From DASWED01 sp036394995 (lineage in GTDB: Bacteria > Actinomycetota > UBA4738 > JACQTL01): 59,565 nt of DNA. This document shows, piece by piece, positions 24,746 to 33,182 of the stretch. Each line of letters starts with the position of its first letter. Position 1 is the stretch's first letter. Made by a program: the position numbers and the translations under genes. Under the pieces are notes generated by a model. The model did no database searches, was not told the origin of the DNA, and saw only the letters and a program-made list of their open reading frames with translations. The stretch covers positions 1 to 59,565 of the forward strand of contig DASWED010000106.1 in the NCBI GenBank assembly GCA_036394995.1. The letters are read 5' to 3'.

Positions 24746-26365
24746 TCAGTGCACGTGGCCGTGGCCGCCGGCTCCGGCAGCCGGCTCCTCCTCCTCCGGC
24801 TTCTCCACAACGGCGCTCTCGGTGGTGAGCACGAGGGCGGCGATGGAAGCCGCGTTCTGCAGCGCGGAACGGGTGACTTTGGCCGGGTCGATGATCCCGA
24901 CCTTGAACATGTCCACCCAGTCGCCCTTGGCGGCGTCGAACCCTCGGTGCTCCCCCTCGGAGCGGATCCGCTCCACGATCACCGCGCCCTCGTAGCCGGC
25001 GTTCTCCGCGATGATGCGGGCGGGGTCGGCCAGCGACTCCTTCACGATGCGAGCACCGGTGGCCTCGTCGCCGGTCAGGTCGAGCTTCTCGAGCGCCGAC
25101 TCGACGCGGAGCAAGGCGACGCCGCCTCCGGCGACGATACCCTCCTCCACCGCGGCCTTCGTCGCGGACACGGCGTCCTCGATGCGGTGCTTCTTCTCCT
25201 TGAGCTCGACCTCGGTCGCGGCGCCCACCTTGATCAGCGCCACGCCCCCGGCCAGCTTGGCCAGCCGCTCCTGAAGCTTCTCGCGGTCCCAGTCCGAGTC
25301 CGTCTTCTCGATCTCGGCCTTGATCTGGTTCACGCGGCCCTTGATCTGCTCGGCGTCGCCCTGGCCCTCGACGATCGTGGTGTCGTCCTTGGTCACCACG
25401 ATGCGCCGGGCCTTGCCCAGCAGGTCGAGCGTGGCGTTCTCCAGCTTCAGCCCGACCTCCTCGGAGATGACCTGGGCGCCCGTGAGGATGGCCATGTCCT
25501 GGAGCATCGCCTTGCGGCGGTCGCCGAACCCGGGGGCCTTCACCGCGATGGCGGAGAACGTTCCCCGGATCTTGTTCACCACGAGCGTGGCCAGGGCCTC
25601 GCCCTCGACGTCCTCGGCGATGATCGCCAGCGCCTTGCCGCCCTGCAGGACCTTCTCCAGCACCGGCAGGATCTCCTGCACGCTGGAGATCTTCTTGTTC
25701 GCCAGCAGGATGTAGGGCTCCTCCAGGACCGCCTCCATGCGCTCGGGGTCGGTCACGAAGTACGGCGAGATGTAGCCCTTGTCGAACTGCATCCCCTCGA
25801 CGAACTCGAGCTCGATGCCGAACGTGTTCGACTCCTCGACCGTGACCACGCCGTCCTTGCCCACCTTGTCGAGGGCGTCGGCGATGGACTGGCCGATCTC
25901 CGGCGAGGCCGCCGAGATAGTGGCCACGTGGGCGATCTCCTCCTTGGACTCGATCTCCTTCGACTGGTCCTTGAGGGCCTCCACGGCAGCGGCCACGGCC
26001 TTCTCGATGCCCCGCTTGAGGGCCATCGGGTTGGCGCCCGCCGCGACGTTCTTCATGCCCCGCTTCACCATGGCCCGGGCTAGGACCGTGGCCGTGGTCG
26101 TGCCGTCGCCGGCCACGTCGTTGGTCTTGGTGGCGACCTCCTTGGCCAGCTGGGCCCCCATGTTCTCGTAGGGGTCCTCCAGCTCGATCTCCTTGGCGAT
26201 GGTCACGCCGTCGTTGGTGATCGTGGGGGCGCCCCACTTCTTGTCGAGGACCACGTTGCGGCCCTTCGGCCCCAGCGTGATCGATACCGCGTCGGCCAGC
26301 TTGTTCACGCCGGCCTCGAGGGCCCGGCGGGCGTCCTCGTCGAACTTCAGCATCTTGGCTGCCAC
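24746..26365 (-). CDS. groL: Chaperonin GroEL, 60 kDa
   Basis: 539 residues, full length. The ATP-binding segments LGPKGRNVVL and GDGTTTATVLA and the conserved AAVEEGIVAGGGVALL are intact. It forms double heptameric rings that fold proteins with GroES. The C-terminus ends in GAGGHGHVH, a short His-bearing tail rather than the Gly-Gly-Met repeats of classic GroEL; His-rich tails are known from actinobacterial GroEL1. GTG 26365 is preceded by AGGAGGTG. It is second in the groES-groL operon behind a CIRCE-controlled promoter, 103 nt after groES. Confidence 0.97.
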   Translation of the reverse strand: MAAKMLKFDEDARRALEAGVNKLADAVSITLGPKGRNVVLDKKWGAPTITNDGVTIAKEIELEDPYENMGAQLAKEVATKTNDVAGDGTTTATVLARAMVKRGMKNVAAGANPMALKRGIEKAVAAAVEALKDQSKEIESKEEIAHVATISAASPEIGQSIADALDKVGKDGVVTVEESNTFGIELEFVEGMQFDKGYISPYFVTDPERMEAVLEEPYILLANKKISSVQEILPVLEKVLQGGKALAIIAEDVEGEALATLVVNKIRGTFSAIAVKAPGFGDRRKAMLQDMAILTGAQVISEEVGLKLENATLDLLGKARRIVVTKDDTTIVEGQGDAEQIKGRVNQIKAEIEKTDSDWDREKLQERLAKLAGGVALIKVGAATEVELKEKKHRIEDAVSATKAAVEEGIVAGGGVALLRVESALEKLDLTGDEATGARIVKESLADPARIIAENAGYEGAVIVERIRSEGEHRGFDAAKGDWVDMFKVGIIDPAKVTRSALQNAASIAALVLTTESAVVEKPEEEEPAAGAGGHGHVH

Positions 26366-26468
26366 CTGGTCAGCACCTCCTGTTCACAACACGTGGGTTC
26401 ACGAATCGGGGACCCCGGCGGGCGATGACGCCGCCTGCGGTCCCCGGCTCGAAGGGCGCCTCCCGGCG

Positions 26469-26771
26469 CTACTTCCGGATGACGGCCAGCACGTCGCGGG
26501 CCGACAGGATGAGGTACTCCTCGCCCTCGACCTTCACCTCGGTGCCGCCGTACTTCGAGTAGATGACCTTGTCCCCGACCTTCACGTCCATGGGGGTCCG
26601 CTGCCCGTCCTCGAACTTGCCCGGACCGACGGCGATGACCTCGCCCTCCTGGGGCTTCTCCTTGGCGGTGTCGGGGATCACGATGCCCGAGACCGTGGTC
26701 TGCTCCTCCTCGCTGGGCTTGACCACGATGCGGTCGTCCAGCGGTTCCAGGTTGAACTTCGCCACCTTCAC
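26469..26771 (-). CDS. groES: Co-chaperonin GroES, 10 kDa
   Basis: 100 residues, the normal length. PLDDRIVVKPSEEEQTTVSGIVIPD contains the mobile loop that docks on GroEL, and VIYSKYGGTEVKVEGEEYLIL is the conserved C-terminal barrel. GTG 26771 follows GAGGAGGG. First gene of the operon, directly after the promoter and CIRCE site. Confidence 0.97.
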   Translation of the reverse strand: MKVAKFNLEPLDDRIVVKPSEEEQTTVSGIVIPDTAKEKPQEGEVIAVGPGKFEDGQRTPMDVKVGDKVIYSKYGGTEVKVEGEEYLILSARDVLAVIRK

Positions 26772-26802
26772 CCTCCTCGTTCCGACTCGTGCGGCCTGAT
26801 TG

Positions 26803-26829
26803 CTAGCACTCTGAGCTTGCGAGTGCTAA
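26803..26829 (-). promoter_or_regulatory. CIRCE operator (HrcA binding site)
   Basis: CTAGCACTC, nine bases, then GAGTGCTAA: the CIRCE consensus inverted repeat with one deviation (first base C for T). It sits just downstream of the -10 box of the groES promoter, where bound HrcA would block transcription. This predicts heat-shock control by HrcA, whose gene is not in the window. Confidence 0.93.
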
Positions 26830-26858
26830 GGATAGCGGAGCGGGGGCCGAATGGTCAA
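26829..26858 (-). promoter_or_regulatory. groES-groL promoter
   Basis: Read on the minus strand: TTGACC (26858-26853), an 18-bp spacer, TATCCT (26834-26829), a good sigma-70-type pair. The start point would fall within the CIRCE repeat. The -35 box overlaps the last codons of the MFS gene. Confidence 0.7.
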
Positions 26859-28210
26859 CGCGAGGGAACGGTGGCCTCGACGGCTTTGACGGTCTCGAGG
26901 GCCGCGGAGGCCGGACGGGGCCGCGATGCCCGCCGGATGGCCCACCACGTCGCCCCCGAGGCCAGGATCACGGCCCCGCCGCCGATGGCGAGGGCCGCGC
27001 GGGGGTCGAGGGTCTCTGCCAGGAACCCGGCGACGGGGGCCCCGATGGGGGTCGTTCCCAGGAACACGACGCCGAACAGGGCCATGACCCGGCCGCGCAT
27101 GGCCGGCGTGGCGTGGTCCTGGAGCAGCGAGCTCGACGACGAGATGAACACCGTGTTGGCGATCCCGCAGGGGATCATCGCCAGCAGGGCGCCGAGGAGG
27201 TTCGGCATGACCGCCAGGAGGACGAGCGTGACCCCGAACGCCGCCGCGCCGGCCACCAGCGTGCGGTCCCCCACCCGGCCCCGGAACGCGATGGCCAGCC
27301 CCCCGCCCACCGCCCCCACCCCCATCACCGAGAACAGGGCCCCGTATCCCCAGGGGCCGGCGTGCAACGAGCCCGTCGCGAACAGCGGGAGGAGGGTCGA
27401 GAAGTTGAAGCCCAGCGCGCCCACCACCAGCATCAGCAGCAGCGGCCGCCGGAGCTCCGGGGTCCGGGCCGCGTAGCTGAGGCCCTCGCGCATCTGCCGG
27501 GGGGCCCGGGCGGGCCGTTCGGTGGTGTGGAGCTCCTCGGGTCGCATCATCCACAGCGCGGCGATCACCGCGACGAACGACCCCGCGTTCAGCAGGAAGC
27601 ACGGTCCCGTGCCCACGGTGGCGATGAGCACGCCGGCCACCGCCGGGCCCACCACCCGCGCCGCGTTCAGCAGCACGCTGTTCAGGCTCACCGCGTTCGC
27701 GAGATCCTCACGGCCCACCATCTCGAACACGAACGACTGGCGGGCGGGATTGTCGATGGCGGTGACCAGGCCGTACGCGCCGGCCAGCACATAGACCATC
27801 CACACCTCCACGACGCCGGCCACGGTGAGGACGCCCAGGACCAGGGCCAGCAGGGCCATCGCCGCCTGCGTCGTCATCAGGATCCGGCGCTTGTCCAGAC
27901 GGTCGGCCAGCACGCCGCCGAACGGCCCCAGCACCAGGATGGGCCCGAACTGCAACGCGGTGGACAGCCCCACCGCGAGGCCGCTCCCGGTGAGCTGCAG
28001 GACCAGCCAGGCCTGGGCCACGGCCTGCATCCACGTCCCGGCCATGGAGACGGCCTGCCCGACGAAGTACAGGCGGTAGTTCCGGACGTACAGCGACCGA
28101 AAGGTCCGGTTCGCCGCCACCCGGGCGCCGGTGGCGGCGCGGCCGGCCGCCGTCCTCGCTCCCGCCGTGGCCCGCTCCGCGGCTGCGCGGGCCGCGTCGC
28201 GGGGGTTCAC
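26855..28210 (-). CDS. MFS transporter (EntS/MFS_3-like exporter)
   Basis: 451 residues with about 12 membrane helices. After a basic Ala/Arg-rich N-terminus come FRSLYVRNYRLYFVGQAVSMAGTWMQ, the helix 2-3 motif GGVLADRLDKRR and the helix 4-5 segment TAIDNPARQSFVFEMV. These are hallmarks of the MFS_3 group that includes enterobactin and drug exporters. The substrate is unknown. GTG 28210 overlaps the stop of the MarR gene (GTGA), so the pump is co-expressed with its likely regulator. Confidence 0.88.
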   Translation of the reverse strand: MNPRDAARAAAERATAGARTAAGRAATGARVAANRTFRSLYVRNYRLYFVGQAVSMAGTWMQAVAQAWLVLQLTGSGLAVGLSTALQFGPILVLGPFGGVLADRLDKRRILMTTQAAMALLALVLGVLTVAGVVEVWMVYVLAGAYGLVTAIDNPARQSFVFEMVGREDLANAVSLNSVLLNAARVVGPAVAGVLIATVGTGPCFLLNAGSFVAVIAALWMMRPEELHTTERPARAPRQMREGLSYAARTPELRRPLLLMLVVGALGFNFSTLLPLFATGSLHAGPWGYGALFSVMGVGAVGGGLAIAFRGRVGDRTLVAGAAAFGVTLVLLAVMPNLLGALLAMIPCGIANTVFISSSSSLLQDHATPAMRGRVMALFGVVFLGTTPIGAPVAGFLAETLDPRAALAIGGGAVILASGATWWAIRRASRPRPASAALETVKAVEATVPSR

Positions 28211-28713
28211 GAGGCGGCCTCCTCGGCCCCGGGCTGCGCTTCCCGCGGCTCCTCCGGCCTCTCCAGCATGTCCTCCAGCAGCCCGGCGGCCCGCTCCAGG
28301 ATCAGGCGGTCATCCGGGGACATCCGCGACAGCTCACGGGCCAGGTAGGCCTCCTTGGCCCGCCTGCTGGTGCGCAGCAGCTCCGCTCCGGCCGACGTCA
28401 CCGCCACCAGGCTGATCCGCCGGTCGCGCTCGTGCGTGGCCCGCGTCACCAGGCCCGACTCCTCCAGCCGGGCGACCACGGCGGTGACCGTGGGCGGCTG
28501 GACGTGCTCGGCCGCGGCCAGGGCGCCCAGGGTCATGGGGCCGCGCCGCTCGATGGTGGACAGCGCCGAGAGCATCGAGGGGCTGATGCCGGTGTCGGCG
28601 TGCTGGCGGAGCCGCCTGGCCAGGCGGGTCACGGCGAGCCGGAGCTCCCCGGCCAGGGGATCGCCGGACTCACGCCGGCGGCGGGGTGCGGGGGAAGGGT
28701 CTCGGGAGCTCAC
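28207..28713 (-). CDS. MarR-family transcriptional regulator
   Basis: 168 residues. A winged helix-turn-helix spans about 50-115: LSTIERRGPMTLGALAAAE, then VQPPTVTAVVARLEESGLVTR (recognition helix) and the wing ERDRRISLVAVT. A helical dimerisation tail and an acidic end follow. MarR proteins are usually released from DNA by small aromatic ligands. It is coupled to the MFS exporter and divergent from phenylacetate-CoA ligase, so it probably controls both. GTG 28713 lies only about 9 bases from its own -10 box, so the mRNA would be nearly leaderless. Confidence 0.9.
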   Translation of the reverse strand: MSSRDPSPAPRRRRESGDPLAGELRLAVTRLARRLRQHADTGISPSMLSALSTIERRGPMTLGALAAAEHVQPPTVTAVVARLEESGLVTRATHERDRRISLVAVTSAGAELLRTSRRAKEAYLARELSRMSPDDRLILERAAGLLEDMLERPEEPREAQPGAEEAAS

Positions 28714-28721
28714 GACATTCC

Positions 28722-28750
28722 AAACTACTTAGCCAGGCGAAATATTTCAA
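28722..28750 (-). promoter_or_regulatory. marR promoter with a palindromic operator candidate
   Basis: On the minus strand TTGAAA (28750-28745), 17 bp, TAGTTT (28727-28722). The perfect palindrome GAAATATTTC (28739-28748) covers the -35 region and lies between the divergent genes, a plausible MarR binding site for autoregulation and control of the ligase. The hexamers fit only moderately. Confidence 0.45.
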
Positions 28751-28783
28751 CGCCTCGGACGGAACTGCTGCACAATCGCCACG

Positions 28784-30091
28784 ATGCTGCAGCCGGAGCT
28801 CGAGACCATGGCCGGGACGGACCGGGCCAGGCTGCAGATGGAACGCCTCCGGGGGCTCCTCGAACGCCTCCGGGCCACGGACTCGGCGTACTGGCGGGAC
28901 AAGCTGTCCGGCGTGGACCCGGCCGGCGTGCGTTCGCTCGACGACCTCTCGGGCGTGCCGTTCACCGTGAAGGCCGAGCTCCGCGATACGTTCCCCTACG
29001 GCATGCTGGCGGTCCCGCTCGGCGACACCGTCCGAATCCACGCGTCCTCGGGGACCCGGGGCAAGCCCACCGTGGTGGCGTACACGGCGAACGACATCGC
29101 CGCGTTCGCCGAGGTGAACGCCCGCTCCATCGCGTGTGCGGGCGGGACGGCCCAGGACGTCCTCCACGTCGCGTACGGCTACGGCCTGTTCACCGGCGGC
29201 CTGGGGCTGCACTACGGGGGCGAGCGCCTCGGCGCGACCGTGGTGCCGGCCTCCGGGGGCAATCCCGGCCTCCAGGTCCAGCTCATGGCGGACCTGGGCG
29301 CCTCGGGCCTGTGCTGCACGCCGTCGTTCGCGATGCTGCTGGCCGAACGCGCCGCCGAGGACGGCCTCCGGGACGCCATCCGGCTGCGGTACGGCGTGTT
29401 CGGGGCGGAGCCGTGGTCCGAGGCCTTCCGGGCCAAGCTGGAGGAGGCCTGGGGCGGGATCGACGCGTGCGACATCTACGGCCTGTCCGAGGTCATGGGC
29501 CCGGGGGTGGCCGCGGAGTGCCGGGAGGGCAAGGGGGCCATGCACGTGTTCGACGACCACTTCCTCCCGGAGGTGGTGGACCCGAAAACAGGGGAGCCGG
29601 TCGAGCCCGGCGCCCAGGGCGAGCTGGTGCTCACCACGCTGACCAAGGAGGCCCTCCCGGTGATCCGGTACCGGACCGGGGACGTCACCTCGTTCGTGGA
29701 CGGCGACTGCCCGTGCGGGCGGACCCATCGCCGGATCGCGCGGTTCTCCGGCCGGGTGGACGACATGCTGGTGATCCGGGGCATCAACGTGTTCCCCAGC
29801 GAGATCGAGGCCGTGATCCTGGACGACGCCGCATTGGGCGGTCAGTACGCGATCGTCGTGGACCGCCGGGAGATCCTCCCCGAGCTGGAGGTCCGGGTGG
29901 AGCTGTCCTCCGCGGACATCGCACCGGCCCGGGACGAGGTTGCCGGCCGCCTCCGGGGGCGCCTGGCCGAGCGGCTCCGCCTGCGGGTCGAGGTGCTGGT
30001 CGGGGACCCCGGCTCCGTGCCGCGCCAGGAGCTGGGAAAGGCCCGGAGGGTGTTCGAGCGGACGGACGAGCGCGACCCCTTCCCCGGCTGA
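28784..30091 (+). CDS. paaK: Phenylacetate-CoA ligase family enzyme (PaaK-like)
   Basis: 435 residues, family length. The ANL-type adenylation motif SSGTRGKPT (about 86-94) is followed by the segment YGLSEVMGPG, the RTGD motif and the PaaK C-terminal domain with GRVDDMLVIRGINVFPSEIE and RQELGKARRV. It activates phenylacetate or a related aromatic acid to its CoA thioester. No paaABCDE oxygenase or ring-cleavage genes are adjacent, so the substrate in this organism is uncertain. Divergent from marR over a 70-bp region. No clear ribosome binding site precedes ATG 28784; a CACAAT box at 28771-28776 may make it nearly leaderless. Confidence 0.9.
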   Translation: MLQPELETMAGTDRARLQMERLRGLLERLRATDSAYWRDKLSGVDPAGVRSLDDLSGVPFTVKAELRDTFPYGMLAVPLGDTVRIHASSGTRGKPTVVAYTANDIAAFAEVNARSIACAGGTAQDVLHVAYGYGLFTGGLGLHYGGERLGATVVPASGGNPGLQVQLMADLGASGLCCTPSFAMLLAERAAEDGLRDAIRLRYGVFGAEPWSEAFRAKLEEAWGGIDACDIYGLSEVMGPGVAAECREGKGAMHVFDDHFLPEVVDPKTGEPVEPGAQGELVLTTLTKEALPVIRYRTGDVTSFVDGDCPCGRTHRRIARFSGRVDDMLVIRGINVFPSEIEAVILDDAALGGQYAIVVDRREILPELEVRVELSSADIAPARDEVAGRLRGRLAERLRLRVEVLVGDPGSVPRQELGKARRVFERTDERDPFPG

Positions 30092-30097
30092 CCGGCT

Positions 30098-31591
30098 TCA
30101 GCAGGGGGTGAGCTTGGCCACGCGGCTGCCGATGTGGTCCACGTCGCCGCCGAACCGCGCCACGACCCTGCACGTGCCGGGATCCGGGCGCGGGAACAGC
30201 ACCGCATAGCCGCTCGTCGATGACAGCGTCCGGGTGGCGGTGGCCACCTGGGCGAACGTCCCCCCGGCCTTCCGCCGGAACAGCTGGACGAGGATCTGGC
30301 GGCCGGCGTGCCAGGGAAGCACCTTCCCGGCGGCCCGGATCTTCCTGTGGTCAGCGGTCTTCGACAGCGAGAGCGTGGTGGCGGTCCCGCGGACGGTCAC
30401 GACCACCGGGTCGCTCACCGCGCCCGCGGAGTCAGTCACCGTGAGGCGGACGTCGTACGAGGGCGGGGTCTTGGGCGCCGGGGGAAACGGGTGGGAGGCC
30501 GTGCCGACGAGCGTGACGGGGGCGCTGCCGTCGTCGAAGTTCCACGCCCACCGGGTGACGGTTCGTCCGGTGACGGGGCTGAACGAGCTGGAGCCGTCGA
30601 AATCCACGGTGCTGCCGTGGATGGTCCTCCTGAACCTCGCCACCGGGCAGTGGTCGACGGGGGGCTGGAGCAGGAAGGACACGGTCGAGGCGGATGCCTG
30701 CCCGGCGACCGGCCCGTGGGAGGTGAACAGCGCTCCCCCGCCGGCCGTGCCGCAGTGCCTCGGGAGCGACATGATCGTGTAGGTGCGGTCCGCCGGACCC
30801 CCCTCCAGCGCGTTCGACAGGCCCGACGTGCGCAGCGAGAACGATCCCGGAGAGCCGTCCACGTCCACGGTGCACGCCGCGCCGCACGCCACACCGGTCC
30901 GCTGGAACATCGTCGGAACCGTGATGCTCGGCGCGGTCAGGGAGTCGCCGGGCCTGCCGGTCGCGTGGAGCACCGCGGTGTCGGTGGACGAGCACCCGGA
31001 CGGGGCCGGCACGCAGTACGAGAGGTGGAGGTCGTACGCCGTGTTCGTGTCCGGGTCGGCGTCGTGCACGTTCACGATCTTCGTGATCCCGAACGGGGCC
31101 GAGGTGAACCCGTCGAACACCCCGAGCGGGGAGCCCGAGAGGCGGAGCAGGACGGTCCCGTGTCCGGCGTCGCAACTCGCGTAGCCGCTGCCGTCGGCGC
31201 CGGGGGCGCAGTCGTTGTCGCCCCCCGCCACCAGCAGGCCCGCGGGCATGAGCTGCGAGGGCGTGACCCGCATCGGCGACACCGTGAACAGCAGCTGGAG
31301 CCTCAGGTGATCGATCCACGCGGCCTCCTTGGCCCCGGCCCCCGAGGCGTTCTGGGAGGTGTTCGTGGCCGAGAGGTCGAGACCCACCGGGTCGGCGGCG
31401 TTCAGGGGGTCCGGGAACGTGTACTGGAACCGGACGCAGAACTGGTCCGCGCCCGCCGGGGGGTCACACTCCGTCTTCGCCGGCGGGGAAATCGCCCCGG
31501 CCGGCGGGACGACCCACGGCGACAGCGCGACGGACGCCGCGGCGGCCAGGAGCGCGATCCCCCGGAGGGGGCGGCGGCGTCGTGTGGGCAT
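30098..31591 (-). CDS. Exported PKD-domain protein, paralogue 1
   Basis: 497 residues. The signal peptide (MPTRRRRPLRG, hydrophobic core, AGA) is followed by a Cys-rich N-terminal domain containing CAPGADGSGYASCDAGHGT. A long beta-rich middle follows, then a PKD domain (about 325-405; VDFDGSSSFSP, TRWAWNFDDGS, YDVRLTVTDSAG). The last 85 residues (RQILVQLFRRKAGGTF...VVARFGGDVDHIGSRVAKLTPC) end in a C-terminal Cys. The same layout is in the next gene upstream, 45 bp away, so the pair arose by duplication. Function unknown; a surface or matrix protein is likely. Confidence 0.8.
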   Translation of the reverse strand: MPTRRRRPLRGIALLAAAASVALSPWVVPPAGAISPPAKTECDPPAGADQFCVRFQYTFPDPLNAADPVGLDLSATNTSQNASGAGAKEAAWIDHLRLQLLFTVSPMRVTPSQLMPAGLLVAGGDNDCAPGADGSGYASCDAGHGTVLLRLSGSPLGVFDGFTSAPFGITKIVNVHDADPDTNTAYDLHLSYCVPAPSGCSSTDTAVLHATGRPGDSLTAPSITVPTMFQRTGVACGAACTVDVDGSPGSFSLRTSGLSNALEGGPADRTYTIMSLPRHCGTAGGGALFTSHGPVAGQASASTVSFLLQPPVDHCPVARFRRTIHGSTVDFDGSSSFSPVTGRTVTRWAWNFDDGSAPVTLVGTASHPFPPAPKTPPSYDVRLTVTDSAGAVSDPVVVTVRGTATTLSLSKTADHRKIRAAGKVLPWHAGRQILVQLFRRKAGGTFAQVATATRTLSSTSGYAVLFPRPDPGTCRVVARFGGDVDHIGSRVAKLTPC

Positions 31592-31636
31592 CGTGGGCAG
31601 ACCTCCCGGATCGAGGACCGGATGGTACGCCGGGCT

Positions 31637-33114
31637 TCAGCAGGTCGTCAGCTTGGTCACCGAGCTCCCCAGGTGGGTTGACTCGCCGCCGAACCTCGCG
31701 ACGACCTTGCACTGGCCGGCCGCCGGCCGGGGGAAGAGCGCCGCGAACCGGCTCGACCCGTTCAGCGTCTTCGTCACCGACGTGACCAGGTGGAACACCC
31801 CACCCGACGGCTTGCGGAACAGCCGCACCGTCACGTCCCTGCCGGCCTCCGACGGCGACACCCCGCCCACGGCCTTGATCTTCGTGTTGTTGTCGACCTT
31901 GCTCACCAGCATCGACATCGCGGTCCCGTTCACGGTCAGGGTGGCCGCGTGGCTCAGCGCCCCGGCCGAATCCTCCACGACCAGGCGGACCGCGTACGCC
32001 GGCGGCGTCAGCGGCGCCGCCGGGTAGAGGTGCTGAACGGTCGGCGTGGTGGTGACCCGCGTCCTCCCGTCCCCGAACCGCCAGTGGTACCTGGCCACCG
32101 TCCGGTCCGGCCCGAGCGGCGTCGTCGACGCCGAACCGTCGAACGTCGCCCTCGTCCCGGTGATCGCGGTCAGTCCGAAGACGGCGGTCGGGCACCCGGT
32201 GAGCGTGATCGGCCCCAGCGGGAACGTGACCGATCTCGGGGTCGCCGCGTGCGAGAAGAGCTCCGCCGAGCCGCTCAGCGACTGGCACTTCGCCGGGAGC
32301 GCGTCGAGCGCGACGGGGTCGGCCAGGTTTGACCCGCCGAGGATCCTGTCCGACTCGCCCTGGAGGTGGACCCCGACCTGCCACAGCGAGAACTCGCCCT
32401 GCTCGTGGAAGCCCAAGAACGTCTTGTCGATGGGTCCGAACAGCGGGACGTCGATCGTCGGCGCGATCACCGACGCGCGGCCGGCGGGGGCAGCCGAGGC
32501 CGCCGGGACCTGGACCGGGACGTCCTGCGTGGTCTGGAAGACGCAGGTGTCGCCGGGGTCGAGCGGGTTCGGGATGCACAGGTGCACGGTCACCACCCAG
32601 TTCACGATGTACCCCGGGTCGTCGTGGCTGACGATCCGGTCGATGCCGAACGAGCTGTGGTACGTGCCGTTCACCGTGCTGTCGTGGAACTTCACCACCC
32701 ACTGCCCGTGCCCGGCCGAGCACGCGGAGAACGTGTGGTCCGCCCCGGGCGCGCACCCGTCCTCTCCCGCCAGGATGAGATTGTCGGGGAGGTCGGGCGA
32801 CGGGGTGAGCCGCGGGAATGACGCCACGCCCCCGGGAGGGTCAGCGTCATGTGGTCGAGCCAGTTGTCCTCGTTGCTCATGTTCGACTGGAATGCCGGCG
32901 TGGTGTTCGTCGCCTCGAGATCCACGCCGAACGGAGCCCGAGCCACGGTGGTCGACACCCCCAGGGCATCCACGGTCACGCAGAAACGCTGGGCCGCGTC
33001 CTGTTCGTTCGTACACACCTGGGCGCTGGCTCGAGCCGAGATCGACGGCAATCCGACCACCAGGACCCCGGCGAGCAGGGTGAGCATGCGGAGACGTGGG
33101 ACGCGCCGAGCCAT
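31637..33114 (-). pseudogene. Exported PKD-domain protein, paralogue 2, with one frameshift
   Basis: From ATG 33114 (GGGGAGG upstream) there is a signal peptide and about 90 codons up to LDHMTLTLPG. At the C5 run 32829-32833 the frame shifts, and adding one base continues into GGVASFPRLTPSPDLPDNL and on to the TGA at 31637. The joined protein of about 490 residues matches paralogue 1 throughout: CAPGADHTFSACSAGHGQ, a PKD domain with YHWRFGDGRT, and the ending VVARFGGESTHLGSSVTKLTTC. The rest is intact and has normal codon use, which favours a missing base in the sequence or a very recent mutation over old decay. Confidence 0.72.
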
Positions 33115-33182
33115 ATCGAACCTCCCCATTGGTGACGAAGGGGGCGATGGTACCCGGGACCGGCTGGAAAACGCTAGAGGGA

